The notes: generated from the letters alone by a model not told the origin. A DNA stretch of 64,000 nt from CAVYGN01 sp963796325 (GCA_963796325.1 CAWCLF010000001.1:2232001-2296000); one strand, 5' to 3'; shown: positions 1 to 8,735, numbered from the stretch's first letter. Numbers and translations: made by a program.

Positions 1-800
1 GAGGGGTCGTATTCGATAACTCCTTTGAAGCCGGTAATATCGGCAATGAGCCCGGCAAGACCCGATATTTCTATGTCTTTCCCGGTTCCTATATTTATAT
101 GCGATTCCCCGTCGTAATTTTCCATCAGGAATAAAAGCGCGCTTGCAAGGTCGTCGGCGTACAGGAACTCCCTGCGCGGCCTGCCGGTCCCCCATACTAC
201 CACCTTATCGAGTCCCCTGACCTTCGCTTCATGGAACGCCCTTATGCGCGCCGGAAGAACGTGCGAGTTTTGCATGTCGAAATTGTCGTTGATCCCGTAT
301 ATGTTCGTTGGCATAGCCGAAATGAAATTGCAGCCGTACTGCCTTTTATAGAATTTGCACATTTCAAGGCCCGCAATCTTTGCGACCGCATACGCTTCGT
401 TGGTCGCTTCGAGGGGCCCCGTCAGGAGGTATTCCTCCCTGATGGGCTGGGGGCAGAGCCTCGGATATATGCAGGAACTGCCGAGAAAGAGGAGCTTTTT
501 AACTCCGTACTTATAAGATGAATGAATTACGTTCGATTCGATCATTATGTTGCCGTATATAAAATCAGCGGGATAGGTATCGTTGGCGCATATCCCCCCG
601 ACTCTGGCGGCGCCCAGGAAAACATATTCCGGATTTTCTTTTTTGAAGAAGGCCTCGACGTCCCCCTGCATCGAAAGGTCGAGTTCGGCATGGGTCCTGT
701 AAATAAGGTTTTCGTATCCGTTTTCGAGGAGGGCGCGGAGGATGGCGGAGCCTACGAGACCCCTGTGGCCTGCGACATATATCTTTGATTTTTTATCCAT
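1..800 (-). CDS. fcl: GDP-L-fucose synthase (partial, 3' end off window)
   Basis: The gene starts at the ATG at 800 and runs off the left edge, so the C-terminal part is missing. The product epimerises and reduces GDP-4-keto-6-deoxy-mannose to GDP-L-fucose with NADPH in the cytosol, the step after Gmd. The complement translates with the Rossmann glycine motif AGHRGLVGSAI near residue 9, the serine region FLGSSCIYPR and the Tyr-X3-Lys pair in YAVAKIAG, as expected for this short-chain dehydrogenase family. It is the last visible gene of a leftward group with gmd (2113-3159), separated from it by a GH5-like lipoprotein gene. A TATAAT box at 854-859 may give it its own weak promoter. Identification is firm. 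Confidence 0.93.
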   Translation of the reverse strand, partial: MDKKSKIYVAGHRGLVGSAILRALLENGYENLIYRTHAELDLSMQGDVEAFFKKENPEYVFLGAARVGGICANDTYPADFIYGNIMIESNVIHSSYKYGVKKLLFLGSSCIYPRLCPQPIREEYLLTGPLEATNEAYAVAKIAGLEMCKFYKRQYGCNFISAMPTNIYGINDNFDMQNSHVLPARIRAFHEAKVRGLDKVVVWGTGRPRREFLYADDLASALLFLMENYDGESHINIGTGKDIEISGLAGLIADITGFKGVIEYDP

Positions 801-904
801 TTTCTATCCTTTAATTTTAACGCCGCGCAAACCCGGCCGGAAATGTATTGAATATTATAACATTTTCTTTTAAAAAATTCACCGGTACCTGCAAACCCTT
901 TACG

Positions 905-2056
905 TCAGGGTGCCAGGCTTTTCAATAAAGAACATAACTCCTGATAATTAGTATAAATATCGAAACTCCCGGTGCCGCCGTAGCCGTTCGGGCCCGGAGG
1001 GCCCCATGCAAAGGGCAGGCAGCCGGAGGCTCCCGCCGAAACGGATGCCGAGATGACCGTCTGATAGAGATTGGACATAGTAGTTAAAGAATTGGTGGTT
1101 ACACAGCCGAATTCCCCTATGACTGCAGGTTTATTCAGGGCCAGGATATTGGTAACCCTTATCGTCAGATTGCTGACATTGGACGGATCCACTGGGTTAT
1201 AAAAGGATTCCGCGGCGTAATAATGCAGTTCTATAAAATCCAGGTTTGCGGCGGATATTTCGCTCCAGTCCTGCTGGCCGGGGGCCCAAAAGGAATTTTC
1301 CGCCCCGGCGATTCCAAAAGTGATCAGATGGTTGGGATCTATGCCTTTTATATAATTTTTTATATCGGCAAGCCAGGGGCCTGTAACTCCCAGGATGATA
1401 TTCGGTTCGTTGATCAATTCCCAGGCCATGATATTTTTATCGTTTTTATAGACTGTACCGGTAACGGTATTGGTCCTGTTCAGCACGTATGAAATAAAGT
1501 TTTTATAATCCGCAATAGCTGCCGGATTTGTCAATATTGCATCCTTGTTTGTCACGCCCGGTCCGGCGCCTATGAACCAGTAAGGATCATATGAGCTCGG
1601 CGGCCAGGGACTCCATATGTAATCCCTCAAGGCTATAAGGCAGTAGATTTTATTTTCCACGCAGGCCGCTATAAGATAATCGAGCTGTTTAAAAGCCGCT
1701 TCATTATAAGTGCCTATTACCGGTTCAAACGCCCCGCCGTTGATGTGCATCCTGACGACTTTAGCTTTATTATAATTCACGGCGTTATTGACCCAGCCCC
1801 GGATATCGTCCTCCGAATATACTTCGCCGGCGGCGGTCATAAAACGCCATGGGTCGATATTAGCGCCTGAAAATTTAAATCCCCCCGAGAAACCCGTGCC
1901 GTTGACGCTTAAAAACGAGGTGAATGCCGTATTATCGCTGCTGCTGCTTCCTGAACTTGAACTGCTGCTGCTGTTCCCGGAACCCGGCCTGCCGCTGCAG
2001 CCTGCGATAAAAAATATGGAGAGAAGAATAACTAATGGACATAATACTCTTAACAT
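905..2056 (-). CDS. Lipoprotein glycoside hydrolase, GH5 (beta-mannanase-like)
   Basis: This is a predicted exported, lipid-anchored beta-glycanase of 383 residues. The signal peptide ends in a lipobox with Cys20 (FFIAGC), followed by a Ser-rich linker at about 27-40. The TIM-barrel part has the GH5/clan-A signature WELINEPN with the likely acid/base Glu217, a His-Tyr pair near 278, and IGEFGC with the likely nucleophile Glu315. The overall pattern resembles mannan endo-1,4-beta-mannosidases more than cellulases, but the substrate cannot be fixed from sequence alone. The ATG has a strong GGAGG 6 nt upstream. It lies between gmd and fcl on the same strand (56 and 104 bp gaps), which hints at a role with a surface glycan made or met by the cell. 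Confidence 0.8.
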   Translation of the reverse strand: MLRVLCPLVILLSIFFIAGCSGRPGSGNSSSSSSSGSSSSDNTAFTSFLSVNGTGFSGGFKFSGANIDPWRFMTAAGEVYSEDDIRGWVNNAVNYNKAKVVRMHINGGAFEPVIGTYNEAAFKQLDYLIAACVENKIYCLIALRDYIWSPWPPSSYDPYWFIGAGPGVTNKDAILTNPAAIADYKNFISYVLNRTNTVTGTVYKNDKNIMAWELINEPNIILGVTGPWLADIKNYIKGIDPNHLITFGIAGAENSFWAPGQQDWSEISAANLDFIELHYYAAESFYNPVDPSNVSNLTIRVTNILALNKPAVIGEFGCVTTNSLTTMSNLYQTVISASVSAGASGCLPFAWGPPGPNGYGGTGSFDIYTNYQELCSLLKSLAP

Positions 2057-2112
2057 AATTCCTCCGGAATTAATCAGGAAATTTGATAGAATTTAAAAAT
2101 TATTTTATTAAA

Positions 2113-3159
2113 TCATGCATGCTCGAGATCATGCTTTACCATGATCTTTACAAGCTCCTTGAAAGAAGTCTTCACAGGGTTCCAGCCTAAAATATTCCTG
2201 GCTTTGGCAGGATCGCCCAGCAGGAGTTCGACTTCTGTCGGCCTGTAATACTCTTTATCGACTTCGACAAGGCTCTTCCCGCTTTTTACATCGATCCCCT
2301 TTTCATTTTCGCCGGTTCCTTCCCATTTCAGTTCGATGCCCGCCTCCCCGAATGCAAGGGTTGCAAATTCCCTGACCGTGTGCATTTCGCCTGTAGCGAT
2401 CACGAAATCGTCCGGAGCCGGCTGCTGCAGCATGAGCCACATGCATTCGACGTAATCCTTCGCGTATCCCCAGTCCCTCCGGGAATCCAGGTTTCCAAGG
2501 TAGAGTTTCTCCTGCTTGCCTTTTTTGATCCTGGATGCCGCCAGCGTTATCTTCCGCGTAACAAAAGTCTCGCCCCTCCTCTCGGATTCATGGTTGAAGA
2601 GAATGCCGTTGCATGCGTACATGCCGTATGCTTCCCTGTAATTCTTAGTGATCCAGTATGCATAAAGCTTCGCCACGCCGTAGGGGCTGCGGGGATAAAA
2701 AGGCGTCGTTTCCTTCTGGGGGGTTTCCTGGACAAGGCCGTATAATTCGGAAGTGGAGGCCTGGTATATCCTTGCTTTTTTTTCGAGTCCGAGAAGCCTT
2801 ACGGCTTCCAGAAGCCTCAGCGTCCCCACTCCGTCCGTTTCGGCTGTATATTCGGGAACTTCAAAGGATACCTTTACATGCGACTGGGCCGCGAGGTTGT
2901 ATATTTCCGCGGGTTCTATCTCCTTGACTAGGCGGATCAGGTTGCTCGAATCGGTCATATCGCCGTAATGCAGCCTGATCTTCCTGTATTTATGAACATC
3001 CTTTATCGCTTCTTCGAGGTACAGGTGTTCGATCCTTCCGGTATTGAAATATGAACTGCGCCTGATAATCCCATGTACCTCGTAATCCCTGTCGAGCAGG
3101 AACTCTGCTAAATAAGAACCGTCCTGCCCGTTGATCCCCGTAATAAGCGCTTTCTTCAT
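2113..3159 (-). CDS. gmd: GDP-mannose 4,6-dehydratase
   Basis: This cytosolic NADP-dependent enzyme converts GDP-D-mannose to GDP-4-keto-6-deoxy-D-mannose, the first committed step to GDP-L-fucose and other 6-deoxyhexoses. The 348-residue product has the N-terminal TGINGQDGSYLAE dinucleotide-binding motif, a Thr-Ser-Glu catalytic region (QASTSELYG), the Tyr-X3-Lys pair in YGVAKLYAYW, and the family segment ILFNHESERRGETFVTRKI. The length is normal for Gmd. It is the first gene of the leftward group with the GH5 lipoprotein and fcl, and it is divergent from the membrane-protein gene at 3290. A TATAAT box about 25 bp upstream of its start may serve as -10, but no good -35 is visible. Confidence 0.97.
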   Translation of the reverse strand: MKKALITGINGQDGSYLAEFLLDRDYEVHGIIRRSSYFNTGRIEHLYLEEAIKDVHKYRKIRLHYGDMTDSSNLIRLVKEIEPAEIYNLAAQSHVKVSFEVPEYTAETDGVGTLRLLEAVRLLGLEKKARIYQASTSELYGLVQETPQKETTPFYPRSPYGVAKLYAYWITKNYREAYGMYACNGILFNHESERRGETFVTRKITLAASRIKKGKQEKLYLGNLDSRRDWGYAKDYVECMWLMLQQPAPDDFVIATGEMHTVREFATLAFGEAGIELKWEGTGENEKGIDVKSGKSLVEVDKEYYRPTEVELLLGDPAKARNILGWNPVKTSFKELVKIMVKHDLEHA

Positions 3160-3253
3160 AATTAAGCTCCTGAATCATAAATATTATATCTTAAAACAAA
3201 ATAATAATCTAAAAAACGGTTTTGAAACTGCTGCGTTCATTGCCCGGCGGCAT

Positions 3254-3282
3254 TTGCATAACATATGATCCCGTTTTATAAT
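3254..3282 (+). promoter_or_regulatory. Sigma70-type promoter with palindrome, start-codon proximal
   Basis: TTGCAT (3254-3259), a 17-bp spacer and TATAAT (3277-3282) make a near-consensus promoter. The -10 sits inside the hyphenated palindrome CCCGTT-7-AACGGG (3270-3288). The ATG of the next gene is at 3290, only 7 nt after the -10, so the transcript would begin at or next to the start codon. Confidence 0.7.
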
Positions 3283-3289
3283 AACGGGT

Positions 3290-4564
3290 ATGAAAAAATA
3301 TAATTTAAGAGCGGTTCTAAAAACCTGTTTTTTAAAAAAGTACAGATTACGGAAGCCAATAATTCCGCCCTATGGGCACTACTTTGCCGAGCCAAAGGCG
3401 AGGTTATTGGAAGTGCCCATAAATACCTTTGCCGCCGTTTCCCTGACTTTTATACTTGCAACCGACTGCGTGTTTTTTATTAAATACGCTTCGAGGATTT
3501 CCGGTTTCCTTGTCGCCTTCATAGCTTTACTGATAATCATAGCCGTCAAATTATGTCTTTTTTTGCTGATCAGGCGCGGCAGGCGGATCGGACTTAACTC
3601 CCTTATCCTTTTCATACCCCTTTTGATCGTCCTTGCGATCGGGCTTCAGTTCCTGCCGCCCGGGAAAATCAACGTCGACCGCTGGGATACCATTTATTAC
3701 TGGTGGGACGCTTTTATAAAGGGAGTGTATCCATATTCGGCCAGGACAAGGTTCGGAGGCCTGGCCAATCAGCTTCCCTTCCTGCAGTATTTTTATTTTC
3801 CCGCATACCTGTACATCGATTATATAAGCCTGCTGATCCTCGCGTTTATATTTATCAATATAATAGTCCGCAGGTCCGGCGGAAAATCCCCGCTTTTTTA
3901 CGATAATTATTCCCTCTCCGTGCTGTTTCTTTCCATTACATCGTTCGCTGTCCTCTGGGATATAGTCTGCAGGAGCTCGCTTTTCGTGAACAGTTCCCTC
4001 CTGCTCCTTGTCATTTATTATCTTTTATATAATAAGGACGCTTCGTTCAGGCGCTTTATAATCGGCGGGGTATTGGGCGGCCTCGTCCTTTCGACGAGGC
4101 TTGTGACCGTCATCCCCCTCTTATCAGTCGCCGTTTTCATACTGGCAAAGGATAAATTCAGGAACTTTGCGGGTTATATGACATTATTTATCGTAATCAT
4201 CGTTACTTTTACCTTGACTTTTCTCCCCCTCTCTTTTTTCCCTCCCGAATCGATAAAAGCGTTTAACCCTTTCATCATTCAGGACTCCCACATGCCGCAT
4301 TATCTGACAGTCTCCTTCTGCATCCTGGCTCTTGCGGCAGGGTTTTTCTCAAAATCGCGCAGGACCCTGATATTCTTAAACGGCATTCTATTATGGCTGA
4401 TGGCTTTTACCTATATTGCCAGGCAGGTATCTATTATCGGACTCTCCCAGGCATATTTCGGTTCGAGAGGCGACATTTCGTACCTGGTAATGTCATTGCC
4501 TTTCTTCTTTTTTATCCTCCCGGGAGACGAAGGATCGAAAGAATATCCCGATGCGGCTGGCTAA
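3290..4564 (+). CDS. Polytopic membrane protein, possible GT-C type glycosyltransferase
   Basis: The product is 424 residues with about ten predicted hydrophobic segments spread from residue 45 to the end, so it is an integral inner-membrane protein. The loop after the first helices contains an acidic and aromatic stretch (NVDRWDTIYYWWDAFIKG, near 125-142), and the arrangement recalls DUF2029/GT87-like or other GT-C glycosyltransferases that use polyprenyl-linked sugars. I do not recognise a specific family, so this is a fold-level guess. The basic N-terminus has no Shine-Dalgarno before the ATG at 3290. A promoter -10 lies 7 nt upstream, so translation may be leaderless. A TTG at codon 38 preceded by AAAGGCGAGG is the alternative start. 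Its neighbour gmd on the other strand points to surface polysaccharide. Confidence 0.6.
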   Translation: MKKYNLRAVLKTCFLKKYRLRKPIIPPYGHYFAEPKARLLEVPINTFAAVSLTFILATDCVFFIKYASRISGFLVAFIALLIIIAVKLCLFLLIRRGRRIGLNSLILFIPLLIVLAIGLQFLPPGKINVDRWDTIYYWWDAFIKGVYPYSARTRFGGLANQLPFLQYFYFPAYLYIDYISLLILAFIFINIIVRRSGGKSPLFYDNYSLSVLFLSITSFAVLWDIVCRSSLFVNSSLLLLVIYYLLYNKDASFRRFIIGGVLGGLVLSTRLVTVIPLLSVAVFILAKDKFRNFAGYMTLFIVIIVTFTLTFLPLSFFPPESIKAFNPFIIQDSHMPHYLTVSFCILALAAGFFSKSRRTLIFLNGILLWLMAFTYIARQVSIIGLSQAYFGSRGDISYLVMSLPFFFFILPGDEGSKEYPDAAG

Positions 4565-4646
4565 ATCGTTATAATCGGTATATAATAAAAGGCCTCCGGC
4601 GGGCGGTTCTCTATTCGCCCCGGGCAAAATTTATCCGGGATTTATT

Positions 4647-5252
4647 ATGTACTATTCCATCAGGGGCAGGCTTGAATTCATCGAAGAGGGCGTTGCCGTC
4701 GTTGAAACCGGCGGAGTGTCCTATGAGATCCTTGTGCCTAATTCCGTTACAAGGAACCTGGCCGGCATAGGCGAAACCGTCACTCTTTTTACAAGGATGA
4801 TCGTCCGGGAGAACGAGATATATCTTGTCGGTTTTACGGCCCTCGAGGACAGGCGCCTTTTTGAAAGCCTGACCACCGTTTCCGGTATCGGCCCCAGGCA
4901 GGGGCTTAAGATCCTTTCCGAATTATCGGCCCTGGAAATAAGGAACGCCATAATTTCAGGCGATGAAAGCGTGCTTTCCCGCGTTAAGGGGATAGGGATG
5001 AAAACCGCCTCCCGCATCATTCTGGAGCTGAAGGACAAGATCAGGAACCTCCAGATCGAAGGACATATCCCAGCGCCCTCCCCTTCTTCCCCGGAGCGTA
5101 AAAAAACGGAAACCCTCATGGCCCTCCGGGTCCTGGGATACACGGATTACGAATCGAAGCGGGCCATCGACAATGCGTTTTCCAACCCTGAAGTCAAGGG
5201 GATGGAAGTGGAGAATATAATTAAAAACATCCTGTCGAACATGGGACGCTAA
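4647..5252 (+). CDS. ruvA: Holliday junction branch-migration protein RuvA
   Basis: RuvA binds four-way Holliday junctions as a tetramer and loads the RuvB motor for branch migration. The 201-residue protein has the N-terminal OB-fold domain (about 1-63), the helix-hairpin-helix pair in domain II (VSGIGPRQGLKILSEL near 78 and VKGIGMKTASRIILELKDK near 113), and the C-terminal domain III that contacts RuvB (about 150-201), after a Pro/Ser-rich linker. The length is standard. No ruvB or ruvC lies in the window. Upstream there is no clear Shine-Dalgarno; CCCGG and CCGGG halves at about 4619-4641 could pair just in front of the start codon. Confidence 0.97.
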   Translation: MYYSIRGRLEFIEEGVAVVETGGVSYEILVPNSVTRNLAGIGETVTLFTRMIVRENEIYLVGFTALEDRRLFESLTTVSGIGPRQGLKILSELSALEIRNAIISGDESVLSRVKGIGMKTASRIILELKDKIRNLQIEGHIPAPSPSSPERKKTETLMALRVLGYTDYESKRAIDNAFSNPEVKGMEVENIIKNILSNMGR

Positions 5253-5305
5253 TGGACGCCAGGCATTCGCGGTGCTAAATACGGCATTCTCTTCACACAA
5301 TTTAG

Positions 5306-5334
5306 TTGACAAAAGTTCTTCCTTGAGGTAATAT
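5306..5334 (+). promoter_or_regulatory. Sigma70-type promoter for the 5387 lipoprotein
   Basis: TTGACA (5306-5311), a 17-bp spacer and TAATAT (5329-5334). It lies between ruvA and the lipoprotein gene and leaves a leader of about 45 nt ending in a strong GGGGGGAGGAT ribosome-binding site. Confidence 0.75.
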
Positions 5335-5386
5335 TAATCACTTGTTTTAATCAAATGATTATGTAATTCGGGGGGAGGATAATCTT

Positions 5387-6247
5387 ATGAAAATTAACCG
5401 GGCGTTTATCCCTGGTATTTTAATTTTACTGATTTTTTTTACTGCCGGATCATGTTCAAAAGTAAAATCAAAAAATATCCCTATGAAATCCTGCAATAAT
5501 AATGAAATCCCTGACGGCGAATACCTTCATTACGGTACCTATAAAGGAGGAGAAAAGACGGCGGATCAATATTTCGTCTCGAGAAGGATCTCAAATGCGC
5601 AGGGCGGATTTTTTTACCGGATTTATTTCGATATAATAAATATTTCCGATCATAAAAAACCGCCCGCCGATTATGCAAAATGGCCTGCATACCTCATAGC
5701 CGATCCTAAAAAAGCCCAGGTAATCGAATCGGAAGGCAGTTTTTCGCCTCTCGATTCAAAGAACTGGAGCAGTATCGGAGGGTCGGGCATCGTCTACTGG
5801 CATTATTTGCTTAACCGTGAAAAATGGGTAATGGAATATACCTCTAAAAATGAAAAAGACAACGTGGTATTTTCAAAAAATTACAGGATCAATATAAAAA
5901 GGGATTTCCCTTTATTCGATTTGTTTTCGATAAATTTCCTGGCTTGCCGTTTGATAGATCCATCGGGCGGCGGGTATATGTATTGGATTATTCCCAAGTT
6001 ATTAAAGGAACCATTAGCAGTTTCGGCCAGAATTGACAAAAAAGAGGTTATTACTACAGGGGCCGGCGCCTTCAGGGTCATAAAGATCGATTTGTTATTG
6101 GGGGACCCGTTTATATCCAGGCTGGCGGAAAGCCTGTTGAAAAGTCATGGCTATTATGTCGAAGATTCAAACAGAAAACTTGTTATAAAGGAATTAATAC
6201 CTGGTGGATTCTCAATACTTGAAGATATTACAAACGTAATTCAATAA
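5387..6247 (+). CDS. Predicted lipoprotein of unknown function
   Basis: The product has 286 residues. A signal peptide of about 22 residues ends in a lipobox-like AGSC, so it is probably lipid-anchored in the envelope. The mature part (about 24-286) is a mixed alpha/beta sequence rich in Lys, Tyr and Ile, with no motif I recognise. It contains an SIGGSGIVYWHYLLNREKWV stretch near residues 126-145 and a C-terminal region LIKELIPGGFSILED-like near the end. It has its own promoter (5306-5334) and a strong GGGGGGAGG ribosome-binding site, and the next gene also has its own promoter, so it looks monocistronic. I cannot assign a role. Confidence 0.75.
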   Translation: MKINRAFIPGILILLIFFTAGSCSKVKSKNIPMKSCNNNEIPDGEYLHYGTYKGGEKTADQYFVSRRISNAQGGFFYRIYFDIINISDHKKPPADYAKWPAYLIADPKKAQVIESEGSFSPLDSKNWSSIGGSGIVYWHYLLNREKWVMEYTSKNEKDNVVFSKNYRINIKRDFPLFDLFSINFLACRLIDPSGGGYMYWIIPKLLKEPLAVSARIDKKEVITTGAGAFRVIKIDLLLGDPFISRLAESLLKSHGYYVEDSNRKLVIKELIPGGFSILEDITNVIQ

Positions 6248-6279
6248 CCCTCCGCCGCAGACCCTTTCGAGGACAGAAT

Positions 6280-6308
6280 TTGACTTCCAATCCTCAACCC
6301 TTTAGTAT
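6280..6308 (+). promoter_or_regulatory. Sigma70-type promoter for the TPR-NHL-VWA gene
   Basis: TTGACT (6280-6285), a 17-bp spacer and TAGTAT (6303-6308), 37 bp before the ATG at 6346. There is no strong Shine-Dalgarno in front of that ATG. Confidence 0.6.
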
Positions 6309-6345
6309 ATAAGGGATTGAGCGAACTTTACGACCGGGGGCCGCG

Positions 6346-8382
6346 ATGAAAACCTTGATAATTTTTTTTCTCTTGTTTTTTACTACTGCCGCCCTGTTCC
6401 CTCAGACTGTGGACGAGATCAACTCGGAGAAAAACTTCAGGATCGGCATGGACCGATTTTATAACAGGGAATACGAAGCCGCAATACAGCTTTTCTCTAA
6501 ATCGCTCTCCTACCGGAAACTTAACAGCAAAGCCAGGTATTACCTGGGATGGGCATACCTTAATTCCGGCTATACCAAGAATGCGATCGACGAATGGGAA
6601 AACATCGTAAAGTTCGGAGATACATCCTACCAGATAAAGCAGAAACTCAACGACCTTTATTTCAGGCTCGCGATCGATAAAAGCTACGATTATTCGAATC
6701 CCTACGTTTTTTCCGGACTCTATAACGGACTTATTAACGGGATGCACAAGATCGACAGGCCAAGTTTCATAACATACGATGAAAAGAGCGATTCCATCAT
6801 AGTCTCTTCTACGACGACCAGGTATGTGGTCGAACTTGACGGTTCCGGAAGGCCCGTGCGGGAGATAGGGAGGAATTTCGGGGAATTGCCGGTATTCGGG
6901 ATGCCTACGGGAATCTGCCTCTATAACGGCAAATTCTATATCGCTGATTACAAGACCGATAAAATTTTCATTTTTGACAGGGAAGGCCGCTTTTTAGGAA
7001 AATTCGGTTCAGGCGGAGTCGCTTCTACAAACATTGCAGGGCCGATGGGCCTGTATGTTTCAGGCGACGAATATCTTTTCGCCGTCGATAACGGAAACGA
7101 CAGGATACAGAAATTCGGCCTCAAGGGAGACTGGATACAGAGTATAGGGGAAGGAATTTTAAAAAGGCCGACCGGCGTCGTGGGCTCGGGAAATATTATC
7201 TATGTATCCGATACATTCAATAAAAGGATAGTTTCCTTCGATACTTTCGGCAACATGCTCGATACGATAGGTGACGGAGTCCTCCAGGAACCTCTCGGGC
7301 TCTCCCTTAAAAACGATAAACTCTATATCTGCGATGCTGAAAACGGGCTTTATATATACAATATTTCCGGAAAAAACCTCGAAAAATTCGAGAACGACCG
7401 TGACAAGGTCCGTTTTTCATTCGATTCCTGCCTCGATTCCAAAGATATCCTCTATGAAACGGATTTCAACACGCCTAATATTGCTATTTTCAATCCGCTC
7501 CAGCTCCAGTATGCAAACCTGGGATTACAGGTGTCGCAGATCTGGCTGTCTAAATATCCTGATAATCTGCTTCACCTGAGAGTCTGGGATAAAGCGGGGA
7601 AACCTGTTTTCAACCTCAGGGAGAACAACCTCCAGATATACGAAGAAGGAACCGAAATACCTTTTATCAGGCTGGGACCGACATATGAATACAGGAAAAA
7701 CATGTACACGAAGATCATAGTCGATAAAAGCCTTTCAATGAAGGAATACGAACCGGAACTGACGGAAATGCTGAATTCATTCCTGGCAAAGTCCACCGGC
7801 GACGACTGGCTCGACCTTTTAACCGTAAACGACAGGAGGGAAAGTTCCGGAAGGATGGCGTCAAGCCTGCTCAAACCGATAGATTTCCTTAAAAAAATAC
7901 CGTACGAGGGTTCGTATCCTGAAAATCTGGACTCGGCCATCCATTCCTCTATAATGGAACTGCTTAATATAAACAGGAACAAGGCAATAATAATTTTCAC
8001 GGCCGGAGAGATCGGCAATTCGACCTTTTCCAATTACGATGCAGATATGCTTTCGACATACGCCAAGCAGAATGCCGTACCGGTATATATCATCAACTTC
8101 ACGGACAAAAACAGGGAAATATTCGAAAGGATAACCGATGAGACTTTCGGGAAGTATTATTCGATCTCGAACCTCAAAGAAATACTCAATATTTACCAGG
8201 AGATCAAGAATGCGCCTCCCCTCGAATATATCATAAGCTATGAAGGTCTGAACCTGAAAGGTCTCAGGAATATGTGGGTAAATGTGCATATAAAAGTCAG
8301 GTATAAGAACCTGATGGGCATAGACGATACGGGTTATTACGTTCCTGAAGTCATGACTGGCGAATCGCCTTTCACCCAGTAA
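6346..8382 (+). CDS. Exported TPR-NHL-VWA multidomain protein
   Basis: The 678-residue product starts with a signal peptide (about 1-20, ending TTAALFPQ). Three modules follow. A TPR-like helical repeat covers about 30-110 (YEAAIQLFSKSLSYRK, ARYYLGWAYLNSGYTKNAI). NHL-type beta-propeller repeats cover about 150-370, with recurring IYVSDTFNKRI / FYIADYKTDKIF signatures. A von Willebrand A domain covers about 450-625 with a MIDAS start DKSLS (Asp-X-Ser-X-Ser) in KIIVDKSLSM. The later MIDAS acidic position is less clear (FTAGE), so metal binding may be altered. The modules are all protein-interaction folds, so a periplasmic or surface scaffold is likely, but its partners are unknown. It is a single-gene unit with its own promoter. 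Confidence 0.8.
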   Translation: MKTLIIFFLLFFTTAALFPQTVDEINSEKNFRIGMDRFYNREYEAAIQLFSKSLSYRKLNSKARYYLGWAYLNSGYTKNAIDEWENIVKFGDTSYQIKQKLNDLYFRLAIDKSYDYSNPYVFSGLYNGLINGMHKIDRPSFITYDEKSDSIIVSSTTTRYVVELDGSGRPVREIGRNFGELPVFGMPTGICLYNGKFYIADYKTDKIFIFDREGRFLGKFGSGGVASTNIAGPMGLYVSGDEYLFAVDNGNDRIQKFGLKGDWIQSIGEGILKRPTGVVGSGNIIYVSDTFNKRIVSFDTFGNMLDTIGDGVLQEPLGLSLKNDKLYICDAENGLYIYNISGKNLEKFENDRDKVRFSFDSCLDSKDILYETDFNTPNIAIFNPLQLQYANLGLQVSQIWLSKYPDNLLHLRVWDKAGKPVFNLRENNLQIYEEGTEIPFIRLGPTYEYRKNMYTKIIVDKSLSMKEYEPELTEMLNSFLAKSTGDDWLDLLTVNDRRESSGRMASSLLKPIDFLKKIPYEGSYPENLDSAIHSSIMELLNINRNKAIIIFTAGEIGNSTFSNYDADMLSTYAKQNAVPVYIINFTDKNREIFERITDETFGKYYSISNLKEILNIYQEIKNAPPLEYIISYEGLNLKGLRNMWVNVHIKVRYKNLMGIDDTGYYVPEVMTGESPFTQ

Positions 8383-8429
8383 TTTTTATGCACGTCTCTT
8401 TTAAAACTATTTTTATTAAACAGTTAAAG

Positions 8430-8719
8430 ATCCGCAGATTTCGCAGATTTCCGCAGATGATTTTATTTATAATTAAGAACCATTCGCTTGAATTCAAGCT
8501 TTAGCCTTCCGAAATTTAATATTAATGCCCTATCTATCCCTGAAGCCTATAAATAATTAATCGCTTGAGCTTCCTCGATCCCGGTCAATGTATTTAGAGC
8601 TTTTAATTCAATAATGACTGACCCATAGCAAATGACATTGTGTACAGACATGGCTGCACCAATAATTGCAAAGGTATATTCATCCCTTTGATCTGCGCTT
8701 ATCTGCGAAATCTGCGGAT
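8430..8719. repeat. 19-bp perfect inverted repeats bounding a 290-bp element
   Basis: ATCCGCAGATTTCGCAGAT at 8430-8448 is repeated in perfect inverted orientation at 8701-8719. Both arms are followed inwards, after two other bases, by a further CGCAGAT copy, so each end is a short array of the CGCAGAT word. The arms enclose most of the broken GxxExxY gene and even encode its first residues. The structure looks like the ends of a small non-autonomous element, though no target-site duplication could be confirmed. Confidence 0.7.
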
Positions 8720-8735
8720 TTTTTCCGTTTCTCAT
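8463..8735 (-). pseudogene. Broken GxxExxY-family (PDDEXK-like) gene
   Basis: The reading frame from 8735 gives IIGAAMSVHN, the usual start of GxxExxY proteins, then jumps directly to VIIELKALNTLTGIEEAQ, the conserved nuclease-like core. The roughly 45 residues between them, including the name-giving Gly-X2-Glu-X2-Tyr motif, are missing. After the in-frame TAG at 8547-8549 the same frame continues for 27 codons as ASGIDRALILNFGRLKLEF and on to a TAA at 8463, matching the family's C-terminus. So one internal deletion and one nonsense change, easily AAG to TAG, have inactivated it. Intact members are about 125 residues with unknown biological role. The first residues (NPQISQISAD) are encoded by the flanking CGCAGAT repeat. 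Confidence 0.8.

Noticed and set aside
1..800. Plus-strand open frames at 231-788 as genes
   Set aside because: They are antisense shadows of the fcl gene, whose family motifs read clearly on the minus strand.
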